The notes under the pieces are model-generated. The model was not told where the DNA came from. It did not search any database and was given only the letters and a program-made list of their open reading frames with translations. Positions 33,022 through 46,036 of a DNA stretch of 64,000 bases are shown here, one piece after another. The position numbers and the translations under genes are program-made. How positions within the stretch are numbered: position 1 is the first letter of the stretch; every line of letters starts with the position of its first letter. Origin of the DNA: Nymphaea colorata (taxonomy: Eukaryota > Streptophyta > Magnoliopsida > Nymphaeales > Nymphaeaceae); the NCBI RefSeq assembly GCF_008831285.2, contig NC_045140.1, forward strand, positions 23,702,131 to 23,766,130. The letters are read 5' to 3'.

Positions 33022-33029
33022 GCATATTC
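33022..33029. promoter_or_regulatory. Second P1BS-like site upstream of MGDG synthase
   Basis: GCATATTC fits GNATATNC, about 1.19 kb before the ATG and 131 bp from the first site. Confidence 0.35.
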
Positions 33030-35521
33030 TTTAATAATGATAATTGAGCGCCTCAATTATTTTATAAAAATTATTGACAAGCAAGTCCCCAAGAAGAGGC
33101 AAATAAGGAAAGGTATGCTAATTATATTGTCCAAACTCTGAGGGCTGAGCATTTCTTTCCCCTTTATCAAATAAACAATGGGGAAAAGGGGAGTACTGTG
33201 TACAAGTCAAATTGCACTGGGAACCCACTTTTTATCCTTAATCTACAATTAAGAGACTTTTTAAAAGTCCTTTTTAGTTTTTTTTTTTAAACTGTCAAAT
33301 ACAAGGGAATATGATCTAAGCCGTTATTGGAAAACAGTTTTCGAATTGAATTGATCCTTAAAAAACATTTGGAAAATGGGCCGATGCAAATGGAATTGGA
33401 ATTGTTTTTTTTTTTAACCTGACTTATTTTGGAAAAGGAAACTGTAATTAAAGATTAGAAATTCAAATAGAAGTCGGAAAAAAAAAGTGAAAATAGGCCA
33501 TTATTTTAAGTTAAATGATTTTAAAAAAATATAATTTTTTTTTCACAACGATGGATTCGTGAAGCAAGAAAAACTGTTACTTTTCATCAAATAATGCAGA
33601 AATATGGGGCACTTTTTTGGAACCTCGGAACAGTTTTGACCCCCAAAACGGAAACTGTTTCCTTAGCTGCAACCTCACCTTGACGTAGCAGCTAAGAACT
33701 AGCACAAGCACAACCCTTCTCCTTTAATATCGGCAATAAACGGTCCGTTTATGTCGCCGATATTTTCGTTCCTTTTGGTGTTTGGATACGTCGCCTTAAT
33801 AGATTTCGTGCTGCTTTCCTTGCAAGGTATTCGACGATTTTGTTTCAAGTCTTTCCCGACGCTCTATCGTCAAGGATGTGAAATGACCGTTGGCCTGAGC
33901 TAACGTACACTACATGAAGATAGGACCTTTACTCTCGGCTAACCTGCGTCGTAACGATAACTCCGATCTCATCAAACTCTCATTTCAAGATCAAGGCCAT
34001 TTAATGTTGCCAAAATATGCCCAAGTCAACTGATTCAGATGGATTTTGTAGCAAATCACTCGGCTATCCAAGGATACCGTATGTCATACACTACTTAATC
34101 CTTTATTGCTTTTAATAGTTTTAAGTTCTTTTATTTTTTATTTTAATGTTTTTTAAAACATGTATTATGACATCCTTTTCCAATTCGTAACTAAATCAGC
34201 TAAATTGATCTCCTTTTTTATAAGCCGCTGCTTCTTCTTCTTCTTCTTCGTCCATTATGCTAAAGCGCAATCTGAACAGTCTGTAACATGATTGATAAGG
34301 TAAAAAACACAGTTTTTCTCCTTAACGATCTTTTCTTCTTTTTTCAATGTTATTTCTTTGGTTTATGTAGAGGGTTCCACTTGAGAAGCCGAGCGACAAG
34401 GCGCTACTCGAACAACAACAGTTTTTTCTGCTAGTTGCTTTTATTTTGAGGAAAAAAAAAAGACAGAGAAATACATATTTCAGTTTCTATGTTCTTGGTT
34501 TAAGACAAATAAACATGATGCATTACATTGACTAAATTGGAGATGATTAAATTAAATGAGGTGGCTTTTGCCTTTTAGCACTTTCGCCTTTCTCCTGCCT
34601 ATTATTCTCTTCAGCACTCTTTTGGCATTGGTTAAATCACTTTAATGTGTTGTTTAGTTAGACTGGTTGTTCTTCTCCCATTTGCTTCTTGCTGTCTTCA
34701 TTTGTGAGACTGTTCTTATCCCTGGTGCTAACTGACATAGAAAATTTGTATAGATGTTTGGATGGTTCGGCCCCTTCAACCAAAAAATCCTGTCTCCGCC
34801 CCAGCTCAGTGTCCAACTAAAGGGTTCTGACGATATTAGAACAATCTGACGGCATCAGAACGGCCAGTGACATTGACACTGCGAAGCTATGAAAACAGAA
34901 GCAAATGCAGCAGGATCGTCGTTACTCAAAGCAAACAGCATTAAAGACAATGGGCACAATAACAACGCCAAGTGCATCACTTCTCATAATGGCAGCTGAC
35001 CTGATGATTGTGATCGCAAAGACTAGTTGAAGCATGGTGGAGGTGGGATCCGAAGGCAAGAAAACTGCCTGAATAATGAGGAAATGGAGAAAAGAAGAGA
35101 CTTCGGCCTTCACTTAGGTGGTGGGATTTCTTTCTCCTTCACGCACATAATGCTAGTCAAACTAGGTGTGTTTAGAGCAACTATGGTGTACCTGGTTTAT
35201 AGTCATGTGTAAAGCATATTAGGTTATCGCAATATAACACCAATACTTTTTCAAAATGTAAGTGATCCAAGTTAGTTCAGCAGCAGCCGACGCTAGTGCA
35301 CAGTATTTGAGCGTGCCACGGTTGGTTGCATATCGTATATCGTGCTTGATGAAGAAGAAACATGCTTGAAGCGTTTCTCGTAAAATTATTGATGATGGGA
35401 GATATGAATGCCTTCAACGTTGAAGGTTGATCACAGGTTATAAAGACGTTGTTAACATATAGTAATAAAATAATAAAGCCTTAGGATCCCAAGGACCTGA
35501 CTGTGTTCGGGCCCCTTGTTC

Positions 35522-35788
35522 AATCTCCCTCTTAAGGCATACACATCTGTTCGTATGGGACCTCAAGTCCAAGTGTTGAACCAGCTCTAATGCCACTATA
35601 ATAACCCGATTCACTCCCGAGCTTAGGCCCCTGATTCAACGGATCTCAACCCGTCCCCTAGCAGTTTCCGTTTTAACTCCAAAAAGACTAAAAACCATGA
35701 CAATCACCTTATTAATGGCCTCCCTTTATAAGCTCTTGAAGATCCCTAATAATCTTCGATATGATACTAAAACTCCTGGGGTGTTACA
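35522..35788 (-). mobile_element. Degenerate TRIM fragment (internal region plus one LTR)
   Basis: Same family as the element at 10499-10954. The internal part (about 35522-35596) is recognisable, with a mutated primer-binding site (GCTCTAATGCCA on plus). One LTR follows at about 35597-35788, ending GGGGTGTTACA. The other LTR is lost or reduced to a shred at about 35484-35520. Many substitutions show it is much older than the intron copy. Confidence 0.75.
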
Positions 35789-35856
35789 CTTTACATACCA
35801 AAAAAAAAAGTCTACGGTCATCAAAAACACATTAAATTTATTGAACCACATATGAG

Positions 35857-35894
35857 ATGATTGTCTTGTGAAGAAATGATTGTCTTGTGAAGAA
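35857..35894. repeat. 19-bp tandem duplication
   Basis: ATGATTGTCTTGTGAAGAA occurs twice head to tail. Confidence 0.8.
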
Positions 35895-36802
35895 AAATTG
35901 TGAAGTATGTCCATGGGATCATGCTCCACCATTTGGCATATATAGTACTTGCTCTTTGACAAGTTAAGATAATGGATTTTTGTCGCCAAAGAACAGCTTT
36001 TTTCATTTCCAGCAGCCTTCTCCATTGCTTTCTTGTCAAGTATCTCCATGGGATCATGCTTCACCATTTTTTTCTGCATTCAAAACTCACAAATCAAGAA
36101 AGCATGTCGGAGAAAAGCAAAACATCCGGGGATCCAAGACTCGCCTATCAACCATGAACCGCACATGAAGAGAAAAGCTCCGTAACTCCAAATCCACCAG
36201 CAGCCATCAATACCCAGACTCTAGAAATATAGAGATGCTCAAACTTGCTGGAATCTTAAGACTGATCCCTGTTGTCATACTTCATATTCAAAGGAGCGCT
36301 GTTTTCAGACATACCCAACTAAATTGGAAAGGAACACATTTTTTTCATCTAAAGTGAAAGAAAGAATTGAGCCCTTGTAAATACATTTAAAGTGTTGCAG
36401 CCCCTCAGGTTTTGGAAACAGAAACGCAGAATTAGTTCAAGACCATCAGGAAGAAGAAGAAAGAGAAGAGAGGAATTTGAATTTGAAGCCAAACCCTCTT
36501 CCTTCTAGCATGGCTATGCTGTTTTCGATTTTTCTTTCTTCTTTTTATTTTCCTTCTGCCCAAATTCTATATTTTTCTCTTGTTTTTCTTTAATTTTGAG
36601 AATTTTTGTACATTATTATATACATAATATATATTTACATATACACTTTGTCGTACCATCGTATTCGGATTTTCTAAAATCAACGTACATGTACCTGCTC
36701 CGTCGTACTCGTGGCCGTATCCATGTGACTTAAGTCATGACTCACGTAAGAGCATGTATGAAAGGCAGAGAAGATGGTTAGTGACACCCAGGCGTAAAGG
36801 TA

Positions 36803-36955
36803 AGTGTGGGCTGTGTGGAGGTGTATGCCCCCACGGAGTCCATTCTAAAACCTTGTTTTTAATGATTGGATCTGGGTAGATTTTAGTCTAATTATATAGA
36901 TCAGTCCCACGAGACCCGAGTCATTCAGTGCTCCCATAGACAAAAAAAATCTTAT
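36803..36955 (+). repeat. Dispersed repeat, copy A (inverted partner at 39648-39817)
   Basis: Contains GGCTGTGTGG, ATGCCCCCACGGAG, CTAAAACCTT, ATTATATAGAT and, further in, GACAAAAA followed by a T-rich stretch. The same blocks appear in the same order in the reverse complement of copy B, roughly 80% similar by eye. Confidence 0.7.
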
Positions 36956-37930
36956 TTCCGCCCCTGGTGACACTGTGTTGCCTTAATTCCATTTGGGGAG
37001 TCGAACATCCACACATTTTCAATTCACTGGTACTAATGTACGGTTAGGAGCTTAACAGTCGAACCTATGGGTCTGGTTCGGTTTTGAATCTTGATCTTGA
37101 CTTGTGAAAGATGATACTTTCAAAATTTGACTTATTCTTATGACGACTGATCATATTTGCTTACGAATCGGCCTTCCTATCTTCTTATACGAGAATCGAT
37201 CCGAGCACATCTTATCAGGATAATGCTCAAGCCGATCAACTATGCTAAGCCTCTTGAAGCATCAAAACCAAACCCTAAAAGTGAACGTTCTCTCGTGACA
37301 ATTGATATGTTTCATTCTGTCGTGCACAATAAAGTTGACACCCTTCTTTGGGAGTCGGACGAAACTTAGTGGCCCCTTTTCTATGCATGATTGAACGAAT
37401 AAAGAATAGATTGCTGCGATGGACATCTTAGCGTGTTTTCTAAAAACTAAATATACTCTTTGATGGTTTTTATTTTACACTTGATCCTTAGGTTGAAACA
37501 AATTATGTTGATTCTTAGATAAACTAGATGTTGATTACTTATTTCATGAATTGCAGAAAGCTAACATCTGCAGTTCATGAAAATATTTCGCAAGTCACTC
37601 GTGCTGGGGTTGCAAATTATGTCATTAGTTCACAGCGTGGCTACAAGTTTTGTCAAAATTGGATTTCTATTCTCGGGTTATCGCTGAGATTCATTTGATA
37701 AATGCTGAATTTAAAAATTATAAAACGGGTTTTTTAAGTTTTTGTCATAAAAATTAATAAAATACTCTCACTGAAAAGGAAAAATCTTCACCTCTAGGCC
37801 TAAAGCGCTTCATGCAATGCATGTTTAAGTTGGACGGGGAACGATCTGATCCAGTCTGACCACTCCCAACAAGCAGTAATATGCGAAGAGAAATTGTCAA
37901 CACTTGGAAATAAGGTTGGGCATCAGCCCT

Positions 37931-38046
37931 GCCTGGCCCGATAAGGAGTCGGACTCGAGAAGGGCTGCAGTCCATAACAGCGGCCCAGGCCCGGTCCGAT
38001 AAGGAGTCGGACTCGGGCAGGGCTGCAGTCCATAACAGCATTTTGG
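37931..38046. repeat. 58-bp tandem duplication
   Basis: Two adjacent units, each carrying GATAAGGAGTCGGACTCG followed by GGGCTGCAGTCCATAACAGC. The core repeats exactly 58 bp apart (37941 and 37999). They are GC-richer than the surroundings, suggesting a retroelement remnant. Confidence 0.8.
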
Positions 38047-38108
38047 TCCCGGGCTGGCCCGATTAACATTAAAAAACTTATATATATAATTATAAATGAA
38101 CTTACATA

Positions 38109-38133
38109 CAATATATATATATATATATATGTG
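38109..38133. repeat. (AT)n microsatellite
   Basis: About twelve AT units. Confidence 0.8.
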
Positions 38134-39647
38134 TGTTTGGGGTTTGATAAAAGTTCACGTGATTCACCTGTATCTGTACAGTTGGGTAGCCAATAATGGG
38201 ATTTTCTCAAAAAAAATGGGAAACTAAAGATGCTCCGGGATGGTTGCAATATCTGGATTTAGTCATATCCAATTTGAGGCATTTTGTAGGTGGATTGATC
38301 AGGGCTTGATGGAAGGACTACACCAATTTCAAAAATTGAAGATAAGATCAAGAAATTGAATTCCAATTATTTGGGGAATCTTATCAATTTGGTGGAGCCT
38401 TTGATAAAAGGAAAGAGATGTTGCGTGCGAATATTGCCCTCTCAGCAGGACAAAATTGAGAGAAGGGCTTTTTAATTTCCCATTTTGTGCTCACAATGGG
38501 ATATTTATCTTTTCCTTCGATGGGCATTAAAGTAATTTTAGGCACCGGTGCATGTTCGGGGCCCGAACATTTCAGACTTGCTGGAGCTGAGGCCTTAAAT
38601 GAGTTTGTATTTTTTCCTCTTTTACAAAAGCTGTTGGAGCCTTCCAAAATGTACTAATAACACAAGGTTCCACACTCAAACTCCCTTTTCATCAACTTGT
38701 TGAGATTCCCAAATTATCTTACCAGAGGTGAGGCGCACACTTTTCAATTATTTATTTGATTTGACAAGTGAGTGATAAAATAATAGCTTATCATTTGCTT
38801 CAAATCATTGTCCAAGCCATAGTTGACTCGGACTCGGATCGAGAGAAGATCGGGCCATCGGATCAGTGAGTCGACTCGGTCGAGCTTTAAAATAACTTAA
38901 ATCAGGATAGTCAAGACAAGTTGGGCCGAGTCAGGGGAGAGTTGAGCCGAGTCATGTCGAGTTAGGGGCAAGCCGGACCAACCTTAACTCCCTGACAAGC
39001 TCACCATTCAAACGTCTCTTGTTTTGACTTTTAGTGGGGAAGCAAGCTAACCACAAGAATAAGTTAATCGGACCTCCCCCAGAAGAAACCAGCCTCAGTT
39101 AAACCCAAGTGAAAGTATATTAGACATCGAGTGTTGTTTTATTGCCTTGAATCTAAGATCTGATGCAATTCAGAGTATGTTTGATACCCTCGGCTCTAAG
39201 ATCCGCGGTCTACGGGAATTTTAAATTTGTGATGATGAATGGGCTCATTCTTTAGATCACAAAACTTTGCTCTAAAATTTTTTCACTCTTACTTGGAATG
39301 TGATCACAGAATCCATCTTAAGATGTCAGTTGATATCAGAAAGCTGATCCATAAATTTTTGTAGATAAGAAACTCAAAAGTGAAAACTATATAGGTACAG
39401 CAAAAACGCACTTAAAATGGGTACACTGAAAACCCACAAAATCTGCAGATGAAACACTAGTAAAAATCTTAACTCCAAGAAAAGAGGAAGAGAAAGAGCG
39501 TTTATATAAGATATATAATCCCTTCATGTCTCTCCTTTGCATTGAGTACTTCACTCAATTCATGTTTGAGAGAAAGAAAAGAAAAAAAGAAAAGATTCCA
39601 TTCAATATGGAAAGAAAATATGAGAAATTGTTCGGGTAATCAGTAGA

Positions 39648-39817
39648 ACTAGAAATTTTTGTCAATGGGACACTAAATATATAGGAAACAAATTTTCAAT
39701 TGGCCTTGTGGCAGCAGCCAATCTATATAATTGGACCCAAATCTACTCAAATCCAGTCATTAACAAGAAGGTTTTAGAGTGGGCTCCGTGGGGGCATATG
39801 GCCCACACAGCCGTACC
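39648..39817 (-). repeat. Dispersed repeat, copy B (inverted partner at 36803-36955)
   Basis: Reverse complement of copy A, with GGTACGGCTGTGTGG at its outer edge. The two copies face each other across about 2.7 kb. Confidence 0.7.
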
Positions 39818-42800
39818 TTCTTGCTGTAAGATCTACTTCCTTTGATGTACACACATCACGTAGAGACAATAATAGATTAAAAAGGATGTCATTGAATCCG
39901 GATGAGAAAACAAAGCAATGATGATTGTCCATTTAAGACAAAAATATATATTTATAGGTATTAACTATGATTTATGTTCTAAATTTATGCCCGCAAATTC
40001 TTGCAAGACATTTGATAAATGAGGGCGTGTTTGGATGCACGCACAAGCGCGGACCGAAAATGTTTCCAAGAAAACGGAGTTTTTTAAAAAATGATGTTTT
40101 CATCTGTGAATTAAAAAAAAAACTACCCCCTCCTAAGTTATTCACTCGAAATCAGTTTTTGACATGCCCACCGCGAAAACATGTACATTGATAGTTGAAA
40201 TAAAAGTTAGGAGAAAAAAACCATGAAACAAAGCAAAACAGACAAAAATGTTTCGGATTCTTTTTCTCTCTTCTACTAATATGGATGTTTTATCCCCATG
40301 GAGTATAACATAGGTGGTCACTGAGGAACATATAGACGGCATGTCCTCAATTTGATTTTCGTGACTGCTATTCTTTTGATATGTAAACATGAATGATATC
40401 GCCTAGCATACCACAATAATGTTTTTACTAATTGATTAAAAATATATCTTTAAGAGTTGGACCCCTCCTTCATCTTATATATATATATATATTCTATTTT
40501 TTTTAATGGCATTGTGTAACCTAAGTTTGGCAACGTTTTGGGAAGCAAGTCTATAAGGCATGTGGTTGAAGTAAATGGTGGCCATGAAACACGGCTTTTG
40601 AACATTATTTAATCATTAAAAGCTTCTGGACATGCTTTATATTTAAAGATGCCGAAGAATATTTCCCCTCGTTCTCAGCACTACGAATAAGTTATTAGTG
40701 GAAAAATGATTCCCGTATTTCTGTTTCAGAAGATGCAAACACCTAATTTGCGACAAACCACTGGCAGGCTTCTTAGTAACACCACGGTCCCCTCCCCTCT
40801 CGCTTATTAAGTACGCCTTTTTAAAGTTTTTTGCTTAACGGCTCGGATTTAAGTGTGCTACTGCTGCAATTGATGATTATTAAGCTGCTTGTAATTTTTT
40901 TTCCTAAAAGTGTTTTAGGGCTCGTTTGATGGGCAGGAAATATCTTGTAATACTGTAAATAAAATTCAAATTTTTATTTTTTTCCTACCCATCAAACTTA
41001 GGATGAAGAAAACTTACCGTTGAGTCTGTTTTAAATTTTTTTTTTGGAAATTTTGTCCCGCTTATGAAAAAAATAACCGTTGGCTTCAAAGCAGTGCTTA
41101 GTCTCCAACCGTTCTGTTTTTCATCTTTCATTCCTATTAAACCTGGAACATAAACCAAGTCCAACAAACACAAAGGAGTTGTGAAAATCTAGACTTTGTT
41201 TTATTTTCTTTAATTCTCGAATCAATTTTTTTAGAAACTTCTTTCTAATTTCATATTTTCATTGAGTCAAATGGCCCCTTAAACATTGAAAATGAAATTG
41301 AATTGGTAAAGAAGTCAATCAAGCCAAGAGACCACTGTAATAATTCAAGCGAATTTATTATGGATAAACAAAAAATGCCGTTAAATTTATTTTTAAAGAT
41401 ACATACAACTGGATAAATATGATGACTAAAAACAAGAATTCAAAAAAATATTTCTCTTTGTACCTAGAATAGAAAAATTCGGGGAGCCTGCTATGGAAAA
41501 AAGAAGAACTTTGGAGAAAAGAGCCTTTGGGACCATGGATCCATCCAAAGCGTTAACAACATTTATAGATTTAGAAAAGTCACCGGCCAAGATAAGAGGA
41601 AGGTTTGGGAATTTTTTTTTTTTCTCTGGGTCTCAATAATTGCAACTAGATGGTGTAAAGGAAATTGACGAATTCAAAAACTGGGTGATGCGTTTCATCT
41701 GCGCTGAGAAATAAATAAAAAAAAAAGTCAGTATGCTGATGTGGCAAAAGATTTATGGTAAATTTCACGGTTCATCAAAACTAAAATCTTATATTGAAAT
41801 CCCTATTTTTGTATATCCTGAAATTTGAAATAATTTTGGGGTTTATCAAACACCCTCTTAGGAAGAAAAAAAAAAGGAGGAAGGGATAAATACATGTTCT
41901 CGAGTTTTTAACGTGTTTCTTCCATCAGTGTCCCAAAAAATTGTTACGAATACATCTTTTATAAGTTTCACAATATAAAAATTAAGAAGTCCAAGTGTTG
42001 TTTTTTTTAATACACTCTCACTTACTTTTCTTTTCTAGTGAGTGGAGAGACCCACCACTATGAGCAAGAACAAACTTGCAAATTAAGGGACCCAAAAATT
42101 TATTGAATTTTTTCTTCTCGATTTTGTTGAGAGATCTAGCGATGGTTTTTGTTTTTTTTCTAAAAAAAAACAAAAAACTTGTGGAAACCGACTTCTAGAA
42201 AGAGAGCCTTGTCACTCACCTATCTCTCGGCCCTGTAAGTCGAACCAATGACTAATTGCTTGCCAGCCACTGGGCGCCCAATTGTGCTATGCCCATGGGT
42301 GCAAGATCTAGTTGATGTTTAAAACCCAAATTTAGTAATTAAAATTTTCCTCGAGAGTTTGAAGCATAAAATTGAACAGCTTTTTGGGCAAAGCTAAAAG
42401 CAAATTGGAGAATCTCTAAGTGCATAGAAAAGGGCGTCGGATCTATCATTTAAAAGATGCAACCTATCTTAGGGTTCTCCACGCCTACCAAGCCTTATTA
42501 AGAAAACATCAAGAGGAAGAACAATCAACAACTTAATTCAACAGGCGCGGAGCTGAGGGGTCTCCATGGGCCCTAGCCTCACCTCAAAAAAAAAAATATT
42601 TGTCTTATATAAAAATTTTAAAAAATGATATTTCAACCCCTATCAAAATTTAAAAACTTTAATTCACTAGCTCTGTTCCTATAATTCAAGGGTTTTTAAT
42701 GATACATCTTCCATATCCTCCTCTTTGCCACCTGCTGTTTTTAAAACAGTAGTTTTAACCAATAAGGATTCGTAAGAAAACACCTAAAACGGTTCATTCA

Positions 42801-45143
42801 ACAAAATAAATATGAGATGACTGTTGAACGAAAATGTACGTTTATTATAAAATCAAAATATGACATGCCCACTTCAACATGAATATCATATTTTTACGAG
42901 ACACTCAAATTCACTTTCACGGCATGTTTGATAGCCACAAACTTTTCAAGGAAAAATTTTCAGCTTTTTCTTTCAAAAAACCTCATGCTGTGAAGGCATA
43001 ACACAGGTGAAATTCTTTCACGTAAGATTCTTTTCTCCTGCAAGATTGATCTTCTTATCTTTGTTTCTTACTGGCTTGCGAGCAGTAATTGAGCAAAAAT
43101 TTACCTCATTCATTGAGTTGTATTGATGTAAAAACCCATTATCCATTCCCCGCACACAATGCAAAGGACACATTTGAGGTAGATCTGGCATTATGAGGGG
43201 TGAATTATTAAACTCTAGTCTTTACGAAGCGTACATAAAATTATGTGTATATTGGGAGGTTGATGCATGGTTGGGGCTCTACTCCCATGTGCATTTGCCA
43301 GCTCCTTACTCACCGACGCCAAAAAAATTGTAGATTTGCGGAACTGATTACCGGTCATTTCTTCTTTGTTTAAAGCCTTCAAGTTGAAGGAGGTCAAGAG
43401 TTCAATCCCCGGAGTTGTTCTTTTAAGTTTTCTATGCATATATCTTGGCTCATGCAGGGGTCACTCTCTTGAGTTTTGATATTTGTCTACTTTCGTGACA
43501 TTTGGTGTGTCCCTTGCCGTATCAAACCCTTTTCGAGGACAATACGCGGACCTTCTTTGATGGGCAAGGGGGACCAACCAAGTCACATAGCGCACCGGCA
43601 ATTCTTCCTCGGAAAAAAAAAAAAAGAGAGCTCTTGACATATCCAGCCTGTTTCCGGGTGTCGTGTCTTTGCTTCGCCACAGAGACGGAGAAGTGCCAGT
43701 TTGGATCCGCTAGCAAATCCAACCAAATGGTTGGCAAAGGACCAAATCAAATTTCAACAGAGACGTTGGTTAAACAACACCATCCAGTTAATTTCAAGCG
43801 GTTCGGTGGATCCTTTCCCGATCTGGTTGTCTTATAGCACATTCAACTAAACGGATCGGGTCTTCAACCTACCAACTTATGGTTAAAGTTAGAGTGCTTC
43901 AAACCGGATCTCAAATCGATTTAGGTATTCTGATCCAGACCCGTTTAGATCTCTAAGTATGAATGCAACCTTATCCAGAGAAAATTCGTCGGTCGGTGGA
44001 ATCTTCCGTCTGAACAATCACGCACGGTGCATTAATTACGAGATAAATTGTGGAATTTCAAAATTTCCATTTTAGGACGCATGTTTTTTATAATTTGGAA
44101 GTACGCACGTACCATCATCAATCTTAGACGATGCAAGTGGGTTTTCTTTCTCAATATTTAACTTTATTAAACTTAAAATACTAATCCAAACCCCCGAAAG
44201 ATCCAAGTTTTTGGAAAGGTATATTCTGAAGAATTAATGGTTGTTTAGCAAAAAAGTAGATGCTCAACTCTTAACTGCTCCATCTATCTAAATTGGCTGG
44301 CTTCTAGAGAGCACGCCCAACTTGGACCATTTTTCAGCAATATGTGCCACTTGCACTTTGGAGTTGTGTTCTTCAATTTGATGACATTCGCAAGACAAAA
44401 AGAAAAAAACTTTAACTTCTTTTTTTTTTTTCTTTAGATTAACATCTAGTGTTTCAATTAGAGCATAAACTAAGTCTAACCGACTAGTTTAGTCGACGGA
44501 TCATTCGATTTTGTTTCAAAGAAAGAAAAAGAAAGAGAGTGTATTGCCCGTCCAATAGCATAAGGTTGGTTATGTTTCGGAGTTTTATGTCTATGAAAAA
44601 TCGAACCAATGACGAACCTTCTACTTATCACCAGCTGGCTAACAGCTCCATTAAAAAAGTCAGGTACTCATTTGGGATTACGGAAAAAGAAGGGGTTGCC
44701 TGGGATGAAAGTGCCGGGTAAATAAAATGGTGGGTCCCGTTGATCGGATATAAAAAATTACAATTTGGAATAAGATAAAGTAACGCGAAAGCAGTTAGGG
44801 TTTACGGCCGCTTCTCATTAAAGCTTCGACGACGCATCTCATTCATTACCAAACAGACGACGAAGGCCCCATAACATAAATATCTTTTCTCACACCAATA
44901 AAATTGAAATTTAAAATAATATTTTTTTTGTTGGAAAAAAAAGGTAATTAAATGAATTATCTACTCAGCGGTGGATGGACGCCATTCAAAGAAGGGGATG
45001 CCAGATACTCACACCATCACCACCACCCCCTTCGATCCGCCCCAATATCCGGTCTCTCACAAAAAAATAAAATAGGTAAATAAAAGTAAAAATTTTTAAA
45101 TTTGAGAAAAAAGGAGGAGGAAAATATCCGGACGCCAAGCGGG

Positions 45144-45152
45144 TATAAAATA
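45144..45152 (+). promoter_or_regulatory. TATA box of the H+-pyrophosphatase gene
   Basis: TATAAAATA lies 193 bp before the ATG, in a GC-richer stretch. No ATG intervenes between it and the start codon, so the leader would lack upstream ORFs. Confidence 0.6.
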
Positions 45153-45344
45153 GGGCCTAAAGTGACGGGAATAAGCCCGCGAGGTCCTTCCCCTAACCTT
45201 TGGCTACAAAAGGCAAAAGGGGAGGCGGCTGTTTTACTCGAACACTCATCGCTCGTCCTATCTCTTTTTTTCTCTTTCGTTTCGTGTCCGAGTTTTCCGG
45301 GGAGGGTCCGGCGGGTTGGACCGGAGTCCGGCGGGAAGGGAAGG

Positions 45345-45978
45345 ATGGGGGCGACCATTGTGTCGGACATGCTGACGGAGGTGCTGATACCGGTGGCAGC
45401 GGCGGTGGGGATCGTGTTCGCGCTGGTGCAGTGGGTGCTGGTGTCGAGGGTGAAGATGTCTCCGGAGAGGCACTCGCCCTCGTCCAACAATGGCAAGAAC
45501 GGGCTCTCCGAATATCTCGTCGAGGAGGAGGAGGGGCTCAATGACCACAACGTAGTGGTCAAGTGCTCTGAGATCCAGAGCGCCATTTCTGAAGGTGATT
45601 CTCTCTCTCTCTCTCTCTCGCTCGCTCGCTCTGTCGTTGTTCGTTTCGTTCGTTTTGGGTGGATCTTGAAGCTTTTGCTTTTGAGGGAGGTTTATTTCTG
45701 GGTTTTGCTCTACGGCTTTTGTTTACCTTCAAAGGTTTCTTTTCTTCTTACCGTTTTTGGGCTCGAATCATCGTTCCCACTCTCTTGGTGCTCACTAACC
45801 AGAGGTTGTTCTGTTCCCGTTTCCCAACGACGACAATATTAATAATGCAGGCTGAAGGGCAGTCCCTCCAAAAAAGGAAAACGTGTAGTCCAGCTATTGG
45901 TAGCTTTTTACTTAGTTATTCCTTTTTCCTTGGTTTCCGTCTTTTCTTTTGCCAGCTTTTCCTTAGTTTCTTTTTCCC

Positions 45979-46036
<58 letters not shown>

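Larger units (their letters stand above)
33050..45100. other. Gene-poor repeat region
   Basis: About 12 kb of AT-rich sequence between divergent MGDG synthase and H+-PPase genes. It holds a degenerate TRIM fragment, tandem duplications, AT microsatellites and a pair of inverted dispersed repeats, listed separately. Reading frames of 60-120 codons occur but none resembles a known protein. Confidence 0.65.

Noticed and set aside
35857-35894. Direct repeats as a CRISPR array
   Set aside because: Only two contiguous units without spacers, in a plant nuclear region.
43502-43837. 111-codon plus-strand frame in the gene-poor region
   Set aside because: No recognisable domain, no flanking exons in phase, and an overlapping minus frame of similar quality.
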